Source: Gammaproteobacteria bacterium
GTDB lineage: Bacteria > Pseudomonadota > Gammaproteobacteria > Ga0077536
DNA: 64,000 nucleotides
Assembly (NCBI GenBank): GCA_021773835.1
Contig: JAJFJQ010000020.1
Coordinates: 114,857 to 178,856, forward strand
Reading direction: 5' to 3'
Shown: positions 11,201 to 19,535 of the stretch, piece by piece
Layout of the letters: each line of letters starts with the position of its first letter
Position numbering within the stretch: position 1 is the stretch's first letter
Notes under the pieces: model-generated
Told to the model about the DNA's origin: nothing
The model's database searches: none
What the model saw: the letters and a program-made list of their open reading frames with translations, nothing else
Position numbers and translations under genes: made by a program

Positions 11201-11610
11201 TGTTTGAGGGCGAGATTCTCGTTGCCATGGCTCAAGCGGAACTCGAGTTGGGTAACCCCGATACGGCGATCGATTTAGCCCGTGAGGCGGTCGAGAAAGC
11301 GAGCTCGATCCCGTTATCATTAGTCTTGGTCTTGGATTCATTTAGTAAAATCACTCTCGCGTTGGGACGATTTGATGAGTGCGCCAATGCGCTCGAGAGA
11401 ATGGAGCAATTGGTCAGAGATATTGGCGCGCATAACTATCTGCCGCTAGTAATTTGGCGGCGCTCAGAGCTAGCCTTGGCGCAAGGCGAGATGGCAGAAC
11501 GAACACGGTTACTTGTCGAAGCCAAAGCGGGATTTATCGAACGTGGCGCGACTGAGCACGCTAAGACCATTGCCGAACTACAACTCATCGCAAGTAATGA
11601 GAATTCTTAA
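8239..11610 (+). CDS. Class III nucleotide cyclase / STAND-like AAA ATPase / TPR protein, copy 3 (double zinc ribbon, diverged)
   Basis: A 1123-aa protein with the same layout as copy 2 but only moderately similar to copies 1 and 2. Residues 1-50 are a double zinc ribbon (CPSC, CESC, CANC, CPRC). The cyclase domain has metal-binding Asp95 (FADVKQS) and the GDG motif. At the transition-state Asn position it has His (GAVVHLASR), with the Arg kept. The ATPase carries GAEAGTGKS (from residue 315) and IEDLHWIDE as Walker A and B. The C-terminal third is TPR-like and shares little sequence with copies 1 and 2, so it probably senses something different. The start is GTG, three bases after the stop of copy 2. 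This is the last gene of the run; no terminator hairpin is evident after it. Confidence 0.88.
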   Translation: MNCPSCQHENNDNAKFCESCGTKLGRACANCGESLSSEARFCPRCGTAVVASANSERPVSRTAADYTPKHLADKILNSRSALEGERKQVTVLFADVKQSTELAAAVDVEDWHQILDRFFTLLSEGVHRYEGTINQYTGDGVMALFGAPVAHEDHAQRACWAALSLLEDIRNFAQEIRRRHGLNFQIRIGINSGEVVVGKIGDDLRMDYTAQGAVVHLASRTQDLAEAGTAYLAPVTAERVGPYFQLESLGEFQVKGVDAPQSLYRLIGAGEASSNFDVARSRGLTSFVGRNNEMQILEAALEQARAGNGQVVGIGAEAGTGKSRLCFEFLQDLRDRGLKVLYGTCVAHGKNLAFHPILQVLRNYYGIIDQDSAGEARQKVDARMAALGHSFREDLPLIHEFLGISDPNEPPSTLPPEARQRRLFALLRENLRHGPEPGQRVGIVVIEDLHWIDEGSDEWISHWVDSTAGAHSLLVVNFRPEYHPTWSHRTHYQQISLAPLSLETTRELLTSLLGHDASIPSLIDRVHLETGGNPFYAEEVVQSLIESAQLIGHPANYVLQREVARLNIPASIQAVLAARIDRLNERGKRVLQVASVIGKDFEESVLGEAVELSETELREAINLLREAEFVNEQQLYPVTVYSFKHPLTQQVANESLLRETRWELHKKVAEALERRSSDLGRDAALLAHHYDAANEPITGARWHSRAAEWINVNDVSAAATHARAVINALENREDTEGAYTLLAAAAWKLLGLCIRIGVLPDADDIFLRGTKWAEHAGDPSVEAAICGLYSGILAVDGRMTESMEVNDRYKALAVEVGDPELILISNAWAYQIIRMGRFDEAEAGVRKAISVGERNPEFGRKFYGVGMTGLFLFWLADIQAHRGHSRDASNDFEQALAWVIRHQETEAHIYLMYTLSARIRVFGGAHERLPMLRDGAAMAEEFGAVWPLTIARVALAEVLLAVGGAADEVLETMEIALSDARDRRMARMFEGEILVAMAQAELELGNPDTAIDLAREAVEKASSIPLSLVLVLDSFSKITLALGRFDECANALERMEQLVRDIGAHNYLPLVIWRRSELALAQGEMAERTRLLVEAKAGFIERGATEHAKTIAELQLIASNENS

Positions 11611-11627
11611 ACCGAAATAAAGTGGGG

Positions 11628-13097
11628 TCAGAGTTCCTGCGATCTGATAACCATCATTTTATTGATCTGCATGTCCTCGATCGTATGCGGGATCCCGCCG
11701 ACGCCTAATCCCGATTCCCTTAAGCCAGCAAATGGCATGACGTCGTCGCGAAAGGCGGTGTGATCGTTGATCATGACCGCTGACGCATCGAGTTTCTTGT
11801 AAAGACTCATCGCCTGGTCAATATCGCGGGTGAATACCGCTGCTTGGAAGGCGCTCGAAAGCGAATTAGCCTGTGCCACGGCTACGTCGACGTCATCATA
11901 GGAGTACACACAGACCACCGGTCCGAAGATTTCAGCGGTGCTGACCCGAGCATCCGTCGGCGGATCGAGTAGCACCGTAGGTGCGTAACACTGGTCCGAA
12001 ATTTTCATACCGCCAGTGAGTAGTTCGGCGCCTGCGCTAACTGCATCGTGGACCCATTCGTCCACTCGTTTTACCTCGCCCGGCCGGATCAAGGGGCCAA
12101 CTTGGGTGTCTGGATCCGTAGGGTCGCCGACCACTAGTTGTCCCGCCCGCTCAGCTAGAGAAGTGGCGAAGGTTCGCGATGTTTCCCGTGGTGCAAAAAC
12201 GCGCTGTACCGACACGCAGACTTGACCGGCATGGTAGAAGCCACCCTTGAGGATTGAGCCAAGCGCGAGTTCCTGATCGTAATCGCCAATCAACACAACT
12301 GGCGCCGCACCACCATGCTCCAGTGCGCACCGCACTCCTGGCGCAAGCTTGGAGCGCAACATCCAGCCGACTTTGGCGCTACCAATGAAGCTGAAAAACC
12401 CAACACGCGGATCGGCGACAAATTTTTCCGCTGTTGCAATGTCTTTTGCGATCAACGCTTGGCACCAGCCGGACGGTAGCCCCGCATCACGTACAATTTT
12501 GACGAAGTTAAGACACGATAACGGCGTGTCGTCGGCGGGTTTCACGATAACAGGGCAGCCGGTCGCGATTGCAGGCGCGACCTGATGCACGATCAAGTTT
12601 AATGGATGGTTAAAAGCGCTTACTGCGGCGACAACGCCGATAGGTTCTTTCTGTGTGAACGCTAGACGTCCGCTAGTTGTTGGTGTCGTCGCAATTGGTA
12701 TTACGTCACCGGCGTCGCCACGCATCGCGTCGATACACAAGTGAATGCCGTGGATTGCACGGGTTACTTCGACCTTTGAATCCTGCAGCGGTTTGCCGCC
12801 TTCGAGCGCCGCCGTATATGCGAGATCTTCGGCCTCGCTAGTCATCTTTTCCGCGATACGCCCCAGGATCGCGAGACGTTCGTGTAACGGGAGCCATTCG
12901 GTCTTGTTCCGAAATGCGGCGTGCGCAGCCGTCAAAGCGTCCTCGACGTGGCTTTCGTCGCCTGCCGCTACTTCAGCTATAACATTTTGTTCGAATGCAG
13001 CGGTAACTTCCTGCACGGCTGCGGGTGATCGAGAGCTTTCCAACATCAATGGTTCCTGTCTTCTCGGATCCTCGCCGGACGATCTCAATTTGACCAC
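11628..13097 (-). CDS. NAD(P)-dependent aldehyde dehydrogenase
   Basis: A 489-aa member of the aldehyde dehydrogenase superfamily, which oxidises an aldehyde to the acid with NAD(P)+. The nucleophilic Cys lies in GFYHAGQVCVS, and the general base Glu in CALEHGGAAPVVL. The cofactor-loop region FSFIGSAKVGW and the C-terminal motif PFAGLRESGLG are typical. The length is normal for the family. The start is a GTG with GGAG seven bases upstream; a nearby ATG is out of frame. The stop lies inside a TGGGGTCAGAG string just 17 bp after the convergent end of cyclase copy 3. The kinase-like gene 13209-14258 lies upstream on the same strand. The substrate is not determinable, but the context of CoA and oxygenase genes suggests a carboxylic-acid-forming step in a degradation route. 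Confidence 0.92.
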   Translation of the reverse strand: MVKLRSSGEDPRRQEPLMLESSRSPAAVQEVTAAFEQNVIAEVAAGDESHVEDALTAAHAAFRNKTEWLPLHERLAILGRIAEKMTSEAEDLAYTAALEGGKPLQDSKVEVTRAIHGIHLCIDAMRGDAGDVIPIATTPTTSGRLAFTQKEPIGVVAAVSAFNHPLNLIVHQVAPAIATGCPVIVKPADDTPLSCLNFVKIVRDAGLPSGWCQALIAKDIATAEKFVADPRVGFFSFIGSAKVGWMLRSKLAPGVRCALEHGGAAPVVLIGDYDQELALGSILKGGFYHAGQVCVSVQRVFAPRETSRTFATSLAERAGQLVVGDPTDPDTQVGPLIRPGEVKRVDEWVHDAVSAGAELLTGGMKISDQCYAPTVLLDPPTDARVSTAEIFGPVVCVYSYDDVDVAVAQANSLSSAFQAAVFTRDIDQAMSLYKKLDASAVMINDHTAFRDDVMPFAGLRESGLGVGGIPHTIEDMQINKMMVIRSQEL

Positions 13098-13208
13098 ATT
13101 ATTTCTCCGTCAGATAATTTGTCGGTCGGTCTTTCCTACATTCGCCTATGTGTTGCCCTCGGAATTTTTTACAAATACGCTCAACAGCTGCGAGGTGATG
13201 GCGCCGGA

Positions 13209-14258
13209 TCAACGGATCCGATTGATCGCGATCTCGGCTTTGTCTAGAGACCGCTCTATACGCAAACGTATGTCATCGAGGTCGACCCCGTCGGTGCTCT
13301 TTTTTCCGGTCATGTAGCGCGCGTAGACGCCATGGATGATCATCGCACTTTTCCACCAATTAAATCCGATGTAGAAATCCAGATCGCTTAAATCGCATCC
13401 AGTGCGGGTAGCATAGCGCTCGGACAGGCTTTCTCTAGACGGCATTCCGGCAACTGCGCTACCGATGTTTGCTCTAACCGGGTTTGGATCTTCGGGCAAG
13501 GTCCACTGATTGAGCGCGTAGGCAAGATCGGCCAAGGGATCGCCTAAGGTGGATATTTCCCAATCCAAAACGGCTGCTACTTGGCTTTGTTCATTGATCA
13601 AACAATTATGCAGTCCATAGTCACCGTGAACTACGCGTGCCGGACCTTGGTCGGGTACGTTGGACTCGAGAAATTGTTGTAAGGCATGCGCGCGCGGATC
13701 GTCATATTCCGCGGCTGCCGACGACGATGTCCAAGACCGGTACCACGTCTTTAGTTGGCGGCCGATGTAGTTCTCTTTTTTACCCAAATCGCCGAGACCA
13801 ATCTCATCGGGATCGAGCGCGTGCAACTCGGCCAAGACATCGAAAAAGGACCAGGCGAGCGTTTCGCGATGATTAATTGGGACCCATGCTTCAGTGTCGT
13901 CACAGGTATGCAAGGCCTTACCTTCCACGTGCCCCATGACATAGAAATGCGCGCCGGTGACAGCCGGGTCTTCGCAGAAGCCAAGTGCGCTTGCAACCGG
14001 GACTTCGGTCGGGCCAAGGGCTGAGATGATTGCCCATTCGCGTCCCATATCGTGGGCCTTGGGGAGTAGCTCGCCCTGCGGTGGTCGGCGTACAACCGCG
14101 CTGGTGCCCTTCGTATCTTCTATCAAATAAGTAAGATTGGAATGTCCGCCCTCTAGTCGGGTCCATTGGAGTGGGGGCGACAGTGACGGCACATTTTCCG
14201 CGATCCACGCCGCAACCGCTGGTACGTCGTAACCTTCCGGTCCACCCTGATTGGACAT
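13209..14258 (-). CDS. APH/choline-kinase-type phosphotransferase family protein
   Basis: A 349-aa protein of the aminoglycoside-phosphotransferase-like kinase fold, in the branch resembling the N-terminal domain of ACAD10/ACAD11. It shows the catalytic loop VVHGDYGLHNCLI (HxDxxxxN) and the metal-binding segment AVLDWEISTLGDPLADLA (DxD-like). The N-terminal region GGHSNLTYLI corresponds to the nucleotide-binding loop. In catabolic regions this family is thought to phosphorylate hydroxyacyl compounds or similar alcohols, which would fit the neighbouring aldehyde dehydrogenase. This role is inference. The start at 14258 has AAGGAAATCACT before the ATG; an in-frame start 27 codons upstream lacks such a site and adds a sequence not seen in the family. 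Confidence 0.87.
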   Translation of the reverse strand: MSNQGGPEGYDVPAVAAWIAENVPSLSPPLQWTRLEGGHSNLTYLIEDTKGTSAVVRRPPQGELLPKAHDMGREWAIISALGPTEVPVASALGFCEDPAVTGAHFYVMGHVEGKALHTCDDTEAWVPINHRETLAWSFFDVLAELHALDPDEIGLGDLGKKENYIGRQLKTWYRSWTSSSAAAEYDDPRAHALQQFLESNVPDQGPARVVHGDYGLHNCLINEQSQVAAVLDWEISTLGDPLADLAYALNQWTLPEDPNPVRANIGSAVAGMPSRESLSERYATRTGCDLSDLDFYIGFNWWKSAMIIHGVYARYMTGKKSTDGVDLDDIRLRIERSLDKAEIAINRIR

Positions 14259-14489
14259 AGTGATTTCCTTTATTTTTTTGACGAAGCCAAGGCGCGACAT
14301 CTTAACCGTAATTGCTGCTTTCGCCGTAACCGAGGACACAAATTAATCGCGCGTTTAATATCTGAGTAACTCTGCTAGTATCTGCTTGACGTCCGGTTTC
14401 GCCTTGCGTGTTACGCCCAACGATTTGAGTGAAACCTCGCAATACCGGATCAAGCACCAACGCTACCACGTGTCGAGGAGGAATTGCCG

Positions 14490-14915
14490 ATGAGCGCTAC
14501 CGATGAAGCAGCGGTTGTAGCTGTCTACGACCGCTGGTGTGCAGCATTTCAAGCGGTCGATGGGGCTGCGATGAAGCAATTATTCGAGCAAGGATCTGAT
14601 GGGCTCATTTATCAGTCCGAAGAGAACGCGGATCCGATGTATACCTGGGCTGAGATCGACGCCTATTGGTCGGGCGCGCCTGAGATCGTCGACCGGATCC
14701 CGGAGTGGCGTGAGTTAAATCGCAAAGTCGCCGTCTTTGAAGACACCGCTTTCGTGTATGCGAAGCTGCAAACACATCTTGAAATTACCGGTGCAAAGCG
14801 CCCGTTGATAGGTGAGCTACGGGTAAGTATCGGGCTGCATCGAAATAGCGGCGACTGGAAGATTGTTCACTATCATGAGTCGAGACACGTCGACCTGGCG
14901 TTCTTGTTCGAATAG
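14490..14915 (+). CDS. NTF2-like (SnoaL/DUF4440-type) protein
   Basis: A 141-aa protein predicted to form the cone-shaped NTF2-like fold, with an N-terminal helix pair (DEAAVVAVYDRWCAAFQAVD) and a C-terminal strand pattern ending in DWKIVHYHESRH. Such proteins act as small isomerases or dehydratases, or as ligand-binding partners; no specific reaction can be assigned. GAGGAG eight bases before the ATG at 14490 decides the start over a TTG two codons earlier. It is followed after 35 bp by a luciferase-like monooxygenase and then by a second NTF2-like protein, all on the same strand, so the three are probably one operon. About 230 bp of upstream sequence separates it from the divergent kinase gene and likely carries both promoters. 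Confidence 0.8.
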   Translation: MSATDEAAVVAVYDRWCAAFQAVDGAAMKQLFEQGSDGLIYQSEENADPMYTWAEIDAYWSGAPEIVDRIPEWRELNRKVAVFEDTAFVYAKLQTHLEITGAKRPLIGELRVSIGLHRNSGDWKIVHYHESRHVDLAFLFE

Positions 14916-14950
14916 TCAGTTAACGACGGCAATAACTAGGGGATCCGAAA

Positions 14951-16093
14951 ATGCGTTTTGGAATGATCAGCGAAGCCTGTGTGTCGAAGGGCATGCCATA
15001 CAGCGTGCGTTATCACGAGGTGATCAAGGAGGCCATCTTTGCCGAAGAGATGGGCTTGGAGTTCTTCGGTTCCTCCGAACAGCATTTTATTCCCTCCGGC
15101 TATACCATCTCGGCACCGGAGGTGTTGTACGGCGCGATCGCGGCATTGACGTCAACGATCAAATTACGCCATATGTCGGTGGTCGCGCTTAAGTTTAACC
15201 ATCCCATTCGGATCGCCGAGCGGCTTGCGACACTCGATATCATTTCGCGCGGTAGAGTCGAATTCGGTACCGCGCGTTCGAACAACATTCAGTATTTGAA
15301 CACCTTCGGCGTTGATCCGACGACCACGCGTGCGGAATGGCGCGAGACCTTGGAGGCGACCTTGCGCGCGCTGATGGAGTCGCCATTCGAGTTTCACGGC
15401 GAGCATTACGACTTCGAACCAGTCGATGTTGTGCCGAAACTTTACCGCCACCAATGCCCACCTGTGTTTGTGTCGGCTTCGAGTTACGAGACGCATCACA
15501 ACGCGGGACTGCTCGGTATCGGTGCGATGACTTTCGATAATTGGTTTGGCTGGGAGTACGTCGAGGGTTGCGTTGACGAGTACCGCAAAGGTCTCAAAAA
15601 AGCCGAGCCCATTGGCGGTCTATACGAGGTTAACCCGGTATCGTCCTTGCTCACATTCCCGGCGCACTGTTGCGCTACTCGAGAGCAAGCGATAGCCGAA
15701 TCACGGACCACGGTCTTAGGCCTGTTTAACGGCGTCGGCAAGCTGTATTTAGAGATGGCACGCGGGGAAGCGGCTGCTGGTGGCAGTGGTTATTCTTACC
15801 TGCATCGTATGGAAGACCTCGATGAACACAAGAATGATATCGAATATATGATCGATAAGAGCCCGTCGTTGCTTATCGGCGATCCGGATCAGTGCATTGA
15901 ACGTTGCAAGCAACTGGAAAAAATGGGGGTCGACGAGGTGATATTGAAAATCGATGGCTACGGGCACGAAGCAAATTTACGTAGTATCGAGATGTTCGGA
16001 AAATATGTGATCCCAGAGTTTAACCATCCTCAAGCAATCCCCGACAACGATTGGGAAGCGCTTGGGGTGGAGATGGAGCGTTTTCAGCTATAA
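14951..16093 (+). CDS. Luciferase-like (LLM) flavin-dependent monooxygenase
   Basis: A 380-aa TIM-barrel protein of the bacterial luciferase-like superfamily. The N-terminus MRFGMISEAC and the segments SEQHF, FNHPIRIAERLATLDIISRGRVEFG and IGDPDQCIERCKQLEKMGVDEVIL are the family signature for FMN or F420 binding. It probably uses reduced flavin and O2 to hydroxylate or cleave an organic substrate. It is longer than the other four luciferase-like genes of the window and closest in style to alkanal/luciferase alpha-type members. GGGGATCC just upstream of the ATG serves as the ribosome site. It sits between two NTF2-like genes, which might handle its product. The exact cofactor and substrate are not readable. 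Confidence 0.88.
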   Translation: MRFGMISEACVSKGMPYSVRYHEVIKEAIFAEEMGLEFFGSSEQHFIPSGYTISAPEVLYGAIAALTSTIKLRHMSVVALKFNHPIRIAERLATLDIISRGRVEFGTARSNNIQYLNTFGVDPTTTRAEWRETLEATLRALMESPFEFHGEHYDFEPVDVVPKLYRHQCPPVFVSASSYETHHNAGLLGIGAMTFDNWFGWEYVEGCVDEYRKGLKKAEPIGGLYEVNPVSSLLTFPAHCCATREQAIAESRTTVLGLFNGVGKLYLEMARGEAAAGGSGYSYLHRMEDLDEHKNDIEYMIDKSPSLLIGDPDQCIERCKQLEKMGVDEVILKIDGYGHEANLRSIEMFGKYVIPEFNHPQAIPDNDWEALGVEMERFQL

Positions 16094-16162
16094 ATTTTCC
16101 CCACCCGATCGAGCGAACAGTAGTTACTTTTTCAACAATAAACTTCATAGGAGTCCATCGCT

Positions 16163-16549
16163 ATGTCCAGCAATTCAGATGTTGCCGCGAGTATCACGAC
16201 AAATAATAAGAAACTATGCGCCGCGCTCGCCGCCGGCGATGCGGCAGGCGCCGCTGCAATGTATGCAAACGGCGCAAGGCTGATGCCACCGAACATGGGC
16301 ATTGTCGAAAGCGCTGACATAGCCGGCTATTGGCAAGGTGCCATCGACATGGGGATCAAAGATGCAACGCTAACGTCCGATACCGTTGAGGTCCATGGTA
16401 ATACCGCCATCGAAGTGGGCAAGTACGTTTTATTTGGTCCCGATCAGGTAGAGGTTGATAACGGAAAGTATCTTGTTGTGTGGAAAAACGAAGGTGGTAC
16501 TTGGAAGCTCTTTCAAGACATCTTTAATACGAATGTGGCGGCCGCCTAG
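16163..16549 (+). CDS. NTF2-like / DUF4440 (YybH-type) protein
   Basis: A 128-aa protein of the SnoaL-like / DUF4440 group. It has the N-terminal pattern NKKLCAALAAGDAAGAAAMY, a central ARLMPPNMGIVESADIAGYWQ and a C-terminal YLVVWKNEGGTWKLFQDIFN, all typical of this fold. The catalytic role is unknown; relatives are described as ketosteroid-isomerase-like. AGGAGTCCATCGCT precedes the ATG. It is the third gene after the NTF2-like gene at 14490 and the luciferase-like enzyme, and is probably in the same transcript. It is not a close copy of the first NTF2-like protein, so the two are unlikely to come from a local duplication. Confidence 0.8.
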   Translation: MSSNSDVAASITTNNKKLCAALAAGDAAGAAAMYANGARLMPPNMGIVESADIAGYWQGAIDMGIKDATLTSDTVEVHGNTAIEVGKYVLFGPDQVEVDNGKYLVVWKNEGGTWKLFQDIFNTNVAAA

Positions 16550-16665
16550 CTAAAGTTCAAAATCCAAACGAGCTTGCGGGCAGCAGGAACCGGGCGCAAC
16601 GGTGATTGACCTCGTGTCCTGAAATGATCGCCGCAAGACCTGGCTGAAGCATTCTAGATGAATGC

Positions 16666-17784
16666 CTATCGACTTGCCGTCGAAGCGTGCCCGCGCGGGA
16701 GCGTAGTGTTTTTGATGATCCGCGACGCATATAGGTAATGGTCGAGTCGCCGATCGCGGCCAAGGACCGGGAACGGGATGCCGCGCTGCTCCGCTACGAT
16801 TCGTCGTATCGCCTCGGTATCGAGTTGCGCATCGCGTAGGCCGGCGCGATCAAGTGCGGCTGCGATAACGCGGTCTGTTTCCACCTTAAGATCTCGCTTG
16901 TCTTCGGCCAGCTGCGGATGGACCTCGAGGTAAAGTTCGCCTCGGCGCCATCCTGCAAGTACCGGCTGGTCAACGATATAAACCGTGGTGCGTGAAGGAA
17001 CGCGCTCGAATAAGGCTTCAATATCTTCCGGATAAAGTCGGATGCAACCATGACTAACACGCATTCCGACACCAGATGGCTTATTGGTTCCGTGGATTAA
17101 GTAACCCGGCATCGACAGTCTCATTTTGAAACGACCTAGCGGGTTGTCTGGGCCGGGTTCGACAACCGCGGGTAATGGATCGCCAAGCTCAGCGTGCTCG
17201 GCGCGCACAGAGTCTGGTGGGTACCAGGTCGGGTTGCGTGCCTTCTCAGTGATATGCGCCTCGCCCAGCGGTGTTGCCCAACCTTCGCGACCAATGCCGA
17301 TGGGATGAGAGGTTACCGAATACAATGAGTTGACCATGTCGTCTGGACGTTGTGCGACGTAATACAACAACCGCATGCTCGGCAAATTAATGACGATCCC
17401 GTTTCGCGGTCCTTCAGGTACGACGGCCATCGTTGGTAAATAGATCGGTGTGCCGTCGCCGGGTAACCAACTATCGACACTCGGATTGGCGGCGCGTATC
17501 TCGTCGTACCCTAGGTTGTACCGACGCGCTAGGCCCGCAAGCGTGTTGTCAAAATGCGCGAACAATACTTGCATGTGTCCTAGGATCTCGTCGTCTGCGG
17601 ACACGCCAGTGAATTGGGTGGACAGTAGTGGCGGTAATCTTGGTGCTGCAGGATCAGGACCCGTTAGGTGTCGTGGCGCGGCGGGTGCTTGGGAATTGTT
17701 TGTTGGGAAAAGGCTACATCCACTGAGCGCGGCAATCCAGATTGCCAAGGGCAACCAACTCAGGAGGAGGGCACGTCGAGCCAT
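16666..17784 (-). CDS. L,D-transpeptidase lipoprotein with LysM-like domain (ErfK/YbiS/YcfS/YnhG family)
   Basis: A 372-aa cell-envelope enzyme. The N-terminus MARRALLLSWLPLAIWIAAL runs into a lipobox LSGC, so it is likely a lipoprotein of the periplasm. A LysM-like peptidoglycan-binding segment (DNTLAGLARRYNLGYDEIRAANP) precedes the YkuD catalytic domain, which has HGTNKP and the catalytic SHGCIRLYPEDIEALF motif with the nucleophilic Cys. Such enzymes form 3-3 peptidoglycan crosslinks or attach proteins to peptidoglycan. An in-frame start nine codons upstream (17811) is possible, but the signal peptide starts naturally at 17784. It is a stand-alone gene, convergent with the NTF2-like operon and without an obvious link to the catabolic genes around it. 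Confidence 0.9.
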   Translation of the reverse strand: MARRALLLSWLPLAIWIAALSGCSLFPTNNSQAPAAPRHLTGPDPAAPRLPPLLSTQFTGVSADDEILGHMQVLFAHFDNTLAGLARRYNLGYDEIRAANPSVDSWLPGDGTPIYLPTMAVVPEGPRNGIVINLPSMRLLYYVAQRPDDMVNSLYSVTSHPIGIGREGWATPLGEAHITEKARNPTWYPPDSVRAEHAELGDPLPAVVEPGPDNPLGRFKMRLSMPGYLIHGTNKPSGVGMRVSHGCIRLYPEDIEALFERVPSRTTVYIVDQPVLAGWRRGELYLEVHPQLAEDKRDLKVETDRVIAAALDRAGLRDAQLDTEAIRRIVAEQRGIPFPVLGRDRRLDHYLYASRIIKNTTLPRGHASTASR

Positions 17785-17861
17785 GGTTGAATTATAGCTG
17801 ATGCATCGCATTGACGGTCGTCAAAATAGCCGAATTCTGCAAGTAGCGATGGTGAAATAAT

Positions 17862-19535
17862 CTATAGCTCGCGGCGTGTAGCCAACGTTGCAATATAGGC
17901 ACTCGAACGCAGGGCAAGTGCCTCGATAGTTAGTGCAGGGCCTTCACCCCCGCCGCTACTCGGAAATACGCTTGCGTCGGTAATAAACAGATTACGCCAA
18001 CGATGGCTGCGCCCGAATGCATTGACCACTGACGTACTCGGATCGATGCCCATTCGGCACGTGCCGAACACATGGGTAGAGTTGAACGCATCATAAGCGC
18101 CGTACTCTTCAAAAATCTTCCCGACTCCGGCTGCCCCGAGTATTTCCCGCGCAGTGTGTGCCATGAATTTCACACGCTCTAGTTCGTGATCTGGCAGATG
18201 GCTATGGATCTTCGCCAAAGGAATTCCATTAGGGTCAACCACATCAGGATCAAGATCGACGAAAGAATTTTTATTTGGCAGGTTTTCGCCAATCGCACCG
18301 AGCGATAAAACGTTACCAAAATTCTCCCGCATGGCGGCTTTGTGTTGCTTACCCCATCCACCAACGACACGGCGGGCGTAACTTATTGGCCCTAATAGAT
18401 CGGATTCCGCGACTGACGGCGCGAAACGGCAACCGCCGATCACATCCGGGATCGCATCCGGCGCATTAAAGTCCCAGCAAATGCTGTCTGATGGTAATCC
18501 GCGATAACTCGCCAATGGATCTGGATGCAGGCCGCTACTGGTCCAGTAAAGGGTTTCCATAAAGTGTTTGCCAACATGCCCTGACTCGTTACCAATGCCT
18601 TGCGGCGCATGCGTGCCCATTGATGCGAGTAGGAGCCTCGGTGTCTCGATAGCGCCGCAGGCGATAACGATCGCACGACCTTTTACGACGTGGGCGGCAC
18701 CATCGGCGCTGACGAAATGTACCCGTTGAATTCGATCGTCGGCCCCAGCTTCCAGCCGCGTGACCTGAGCATTCGTTTTAATATCGCAGTTGCCGGATCG
18801 TATAGCCTGGTCGATAAAAGTTACGTCAACGCTGCCTTTGTCGAGTCGCGGACAACCGCGGGCGCAATTGCCGCAATAGTTGCATGACGGGCGACCGTCG
18901 TACGGTTGTGACAATGCGGCTAAATAGTTCGGTGCCCAACTATAGCCGAGCCCTTTGCAAGCCTCGCCAAGTCGTTGGCTTGCATAGCTAGGCAAATGTG
19001 GTGGCAAAGGGCACGGTCGGCTGCGCCAGCGCGTGTTGTCGCTCGGACCGGCGACCCCAATAATGCGTTCTGCGTCGACGTAAAAAGGCTCAAGTTCGTC
19101 ATAGTCGAACGGCCAATCCGCAGCGACGCCGAATTGGCTATACATTTTCATTGAGTTTGGGTTTAGACGATGTGCCTCGCCAGTAAATTGCAAGGTACTG
19201 CCGCCGAGCCCAACAACGTGGTGATAACCAACGGCCTCGCGCCGGTTTCCGATATCCCGGCGACCCGTAAGATGATTCCAGGAACGCAAGTCGTCGAAAC
19301 GTTGCGATAACATTTGCAACGGGGCAATCGTTTGGCGTTCTTTGGGTTCTACCTTATGCGGGAAGCCTCGTTGCTCCCAATCAGCGCCGTGTAAATTGTA
19401 GTCCGTATGTGGGTCGTAACTAGGTCCTGCCTCTAACAACAGGACGTGAAGGCCGGCTCGCGCTAGGCCGAACGCGCTGGCACCTCCGCCGGCGCCCGAG
19501 CCGATCACCACGGCGTCGTAGTCGGAATCGCTCAA
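17862..19535 (-). CDS. GMC-family FAD-dependent oxidoreductase (gluconate-dehydrogenase-like large subunit)
   Basis: A 557-aa flavoprotein with the FAD-binding Rossmann motif GSGAGGGASAFGLARAG near the N-terminus and the Cys-rich segment CNYCGNCARGCP seen in membrane-associated gluconate/sorbitol-type dehydrogenases. The C-terminal GMC block is HVFGTCRMG with LFITDASVFPSSGGGEGPALT. It oxidises an alcohol or sugar and passes electrons to the respiratory chain. The likely start is a TTG at 19535 that overlaps the TGA of the upstream small subunit (TTGA), which implies translational coupling; a longer frame from 19616 would add a segment not expected before the FAD motif. The protein has no signal of its own, so it is probably carried through the Tat system together with the small subunit. 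Confidence 0.88.
   Translation of the reverse strand: MSDSDYDAVVIGSGAGGGASAFGLARAGLHVLLLEAGPSYDPHTDYNLHGADWEQRGFPHKVEPKERQTIAPLQMLSQRFDDLRSWNHLTGRRDIGNRREAVGYHHVVGLGGSTLQFTGEAHRLNPNSMKMYSQFGVAADWPFDYDELEPFYVDAERIIGVAGPSDNTRWRSRPCPLPPHLPSYASQRLGEACKGLGYSWAPNYLAALSQPYDGRPSCNYCGNCARGCPRLDKGSVDVTFIDQAIRSGNCDIKTNAQVTRLEAGADDRIQRVHFVSADGAAHVVKGRAIVIACGAIETPRLLLASMGTHAPQGIGNESGHVGKHFMETLYWTSSGLHPDPLASYRGLPSDSICWDFNAPDAIPDVIGGCRFAPSVAESDLLGPISYARRVVGGWGKQHKAAMRENFGNVLSLGAIGENLPNKNSFVDLDPDVVDPNGIPLAKIHSHLPDHELERVKFMAHTAREILGAAGVGKIFEEYGAYDAFNSTHVFGTCRMGIDPSTSVVNAFGRSHRWRNLFITDASVFPSSGGGEGPALTIEALALRSSAYIATLATRREL

Noticed and set aside
8239..11610. Copy 3 as a LuxR/MalT-type regulator because of ATPase plus TPR layout
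   Set aside because: There is no C-terminal helix-turn-helix; the cyclase domain at the N-terminal side is clear.
11616..11636. AAGTGGGGTCAGAG motif at the aldehyde dehydrogenase stop, similar to intergenic repeat motifs
   Set aside because: It coincides with a natural C-terminus (VIRSQEL then stop), and no inverted partner is nearby; too short to call a repeat.
17791..17824. TATAAT just before the L,D-transpeptidase ATG and a TTGACGACCGTCAA palindrome upstream
   Set aside because: No -35 box at the right distance; the palindrome is short, so neither a leaderless promoter nor an operator can be supported.
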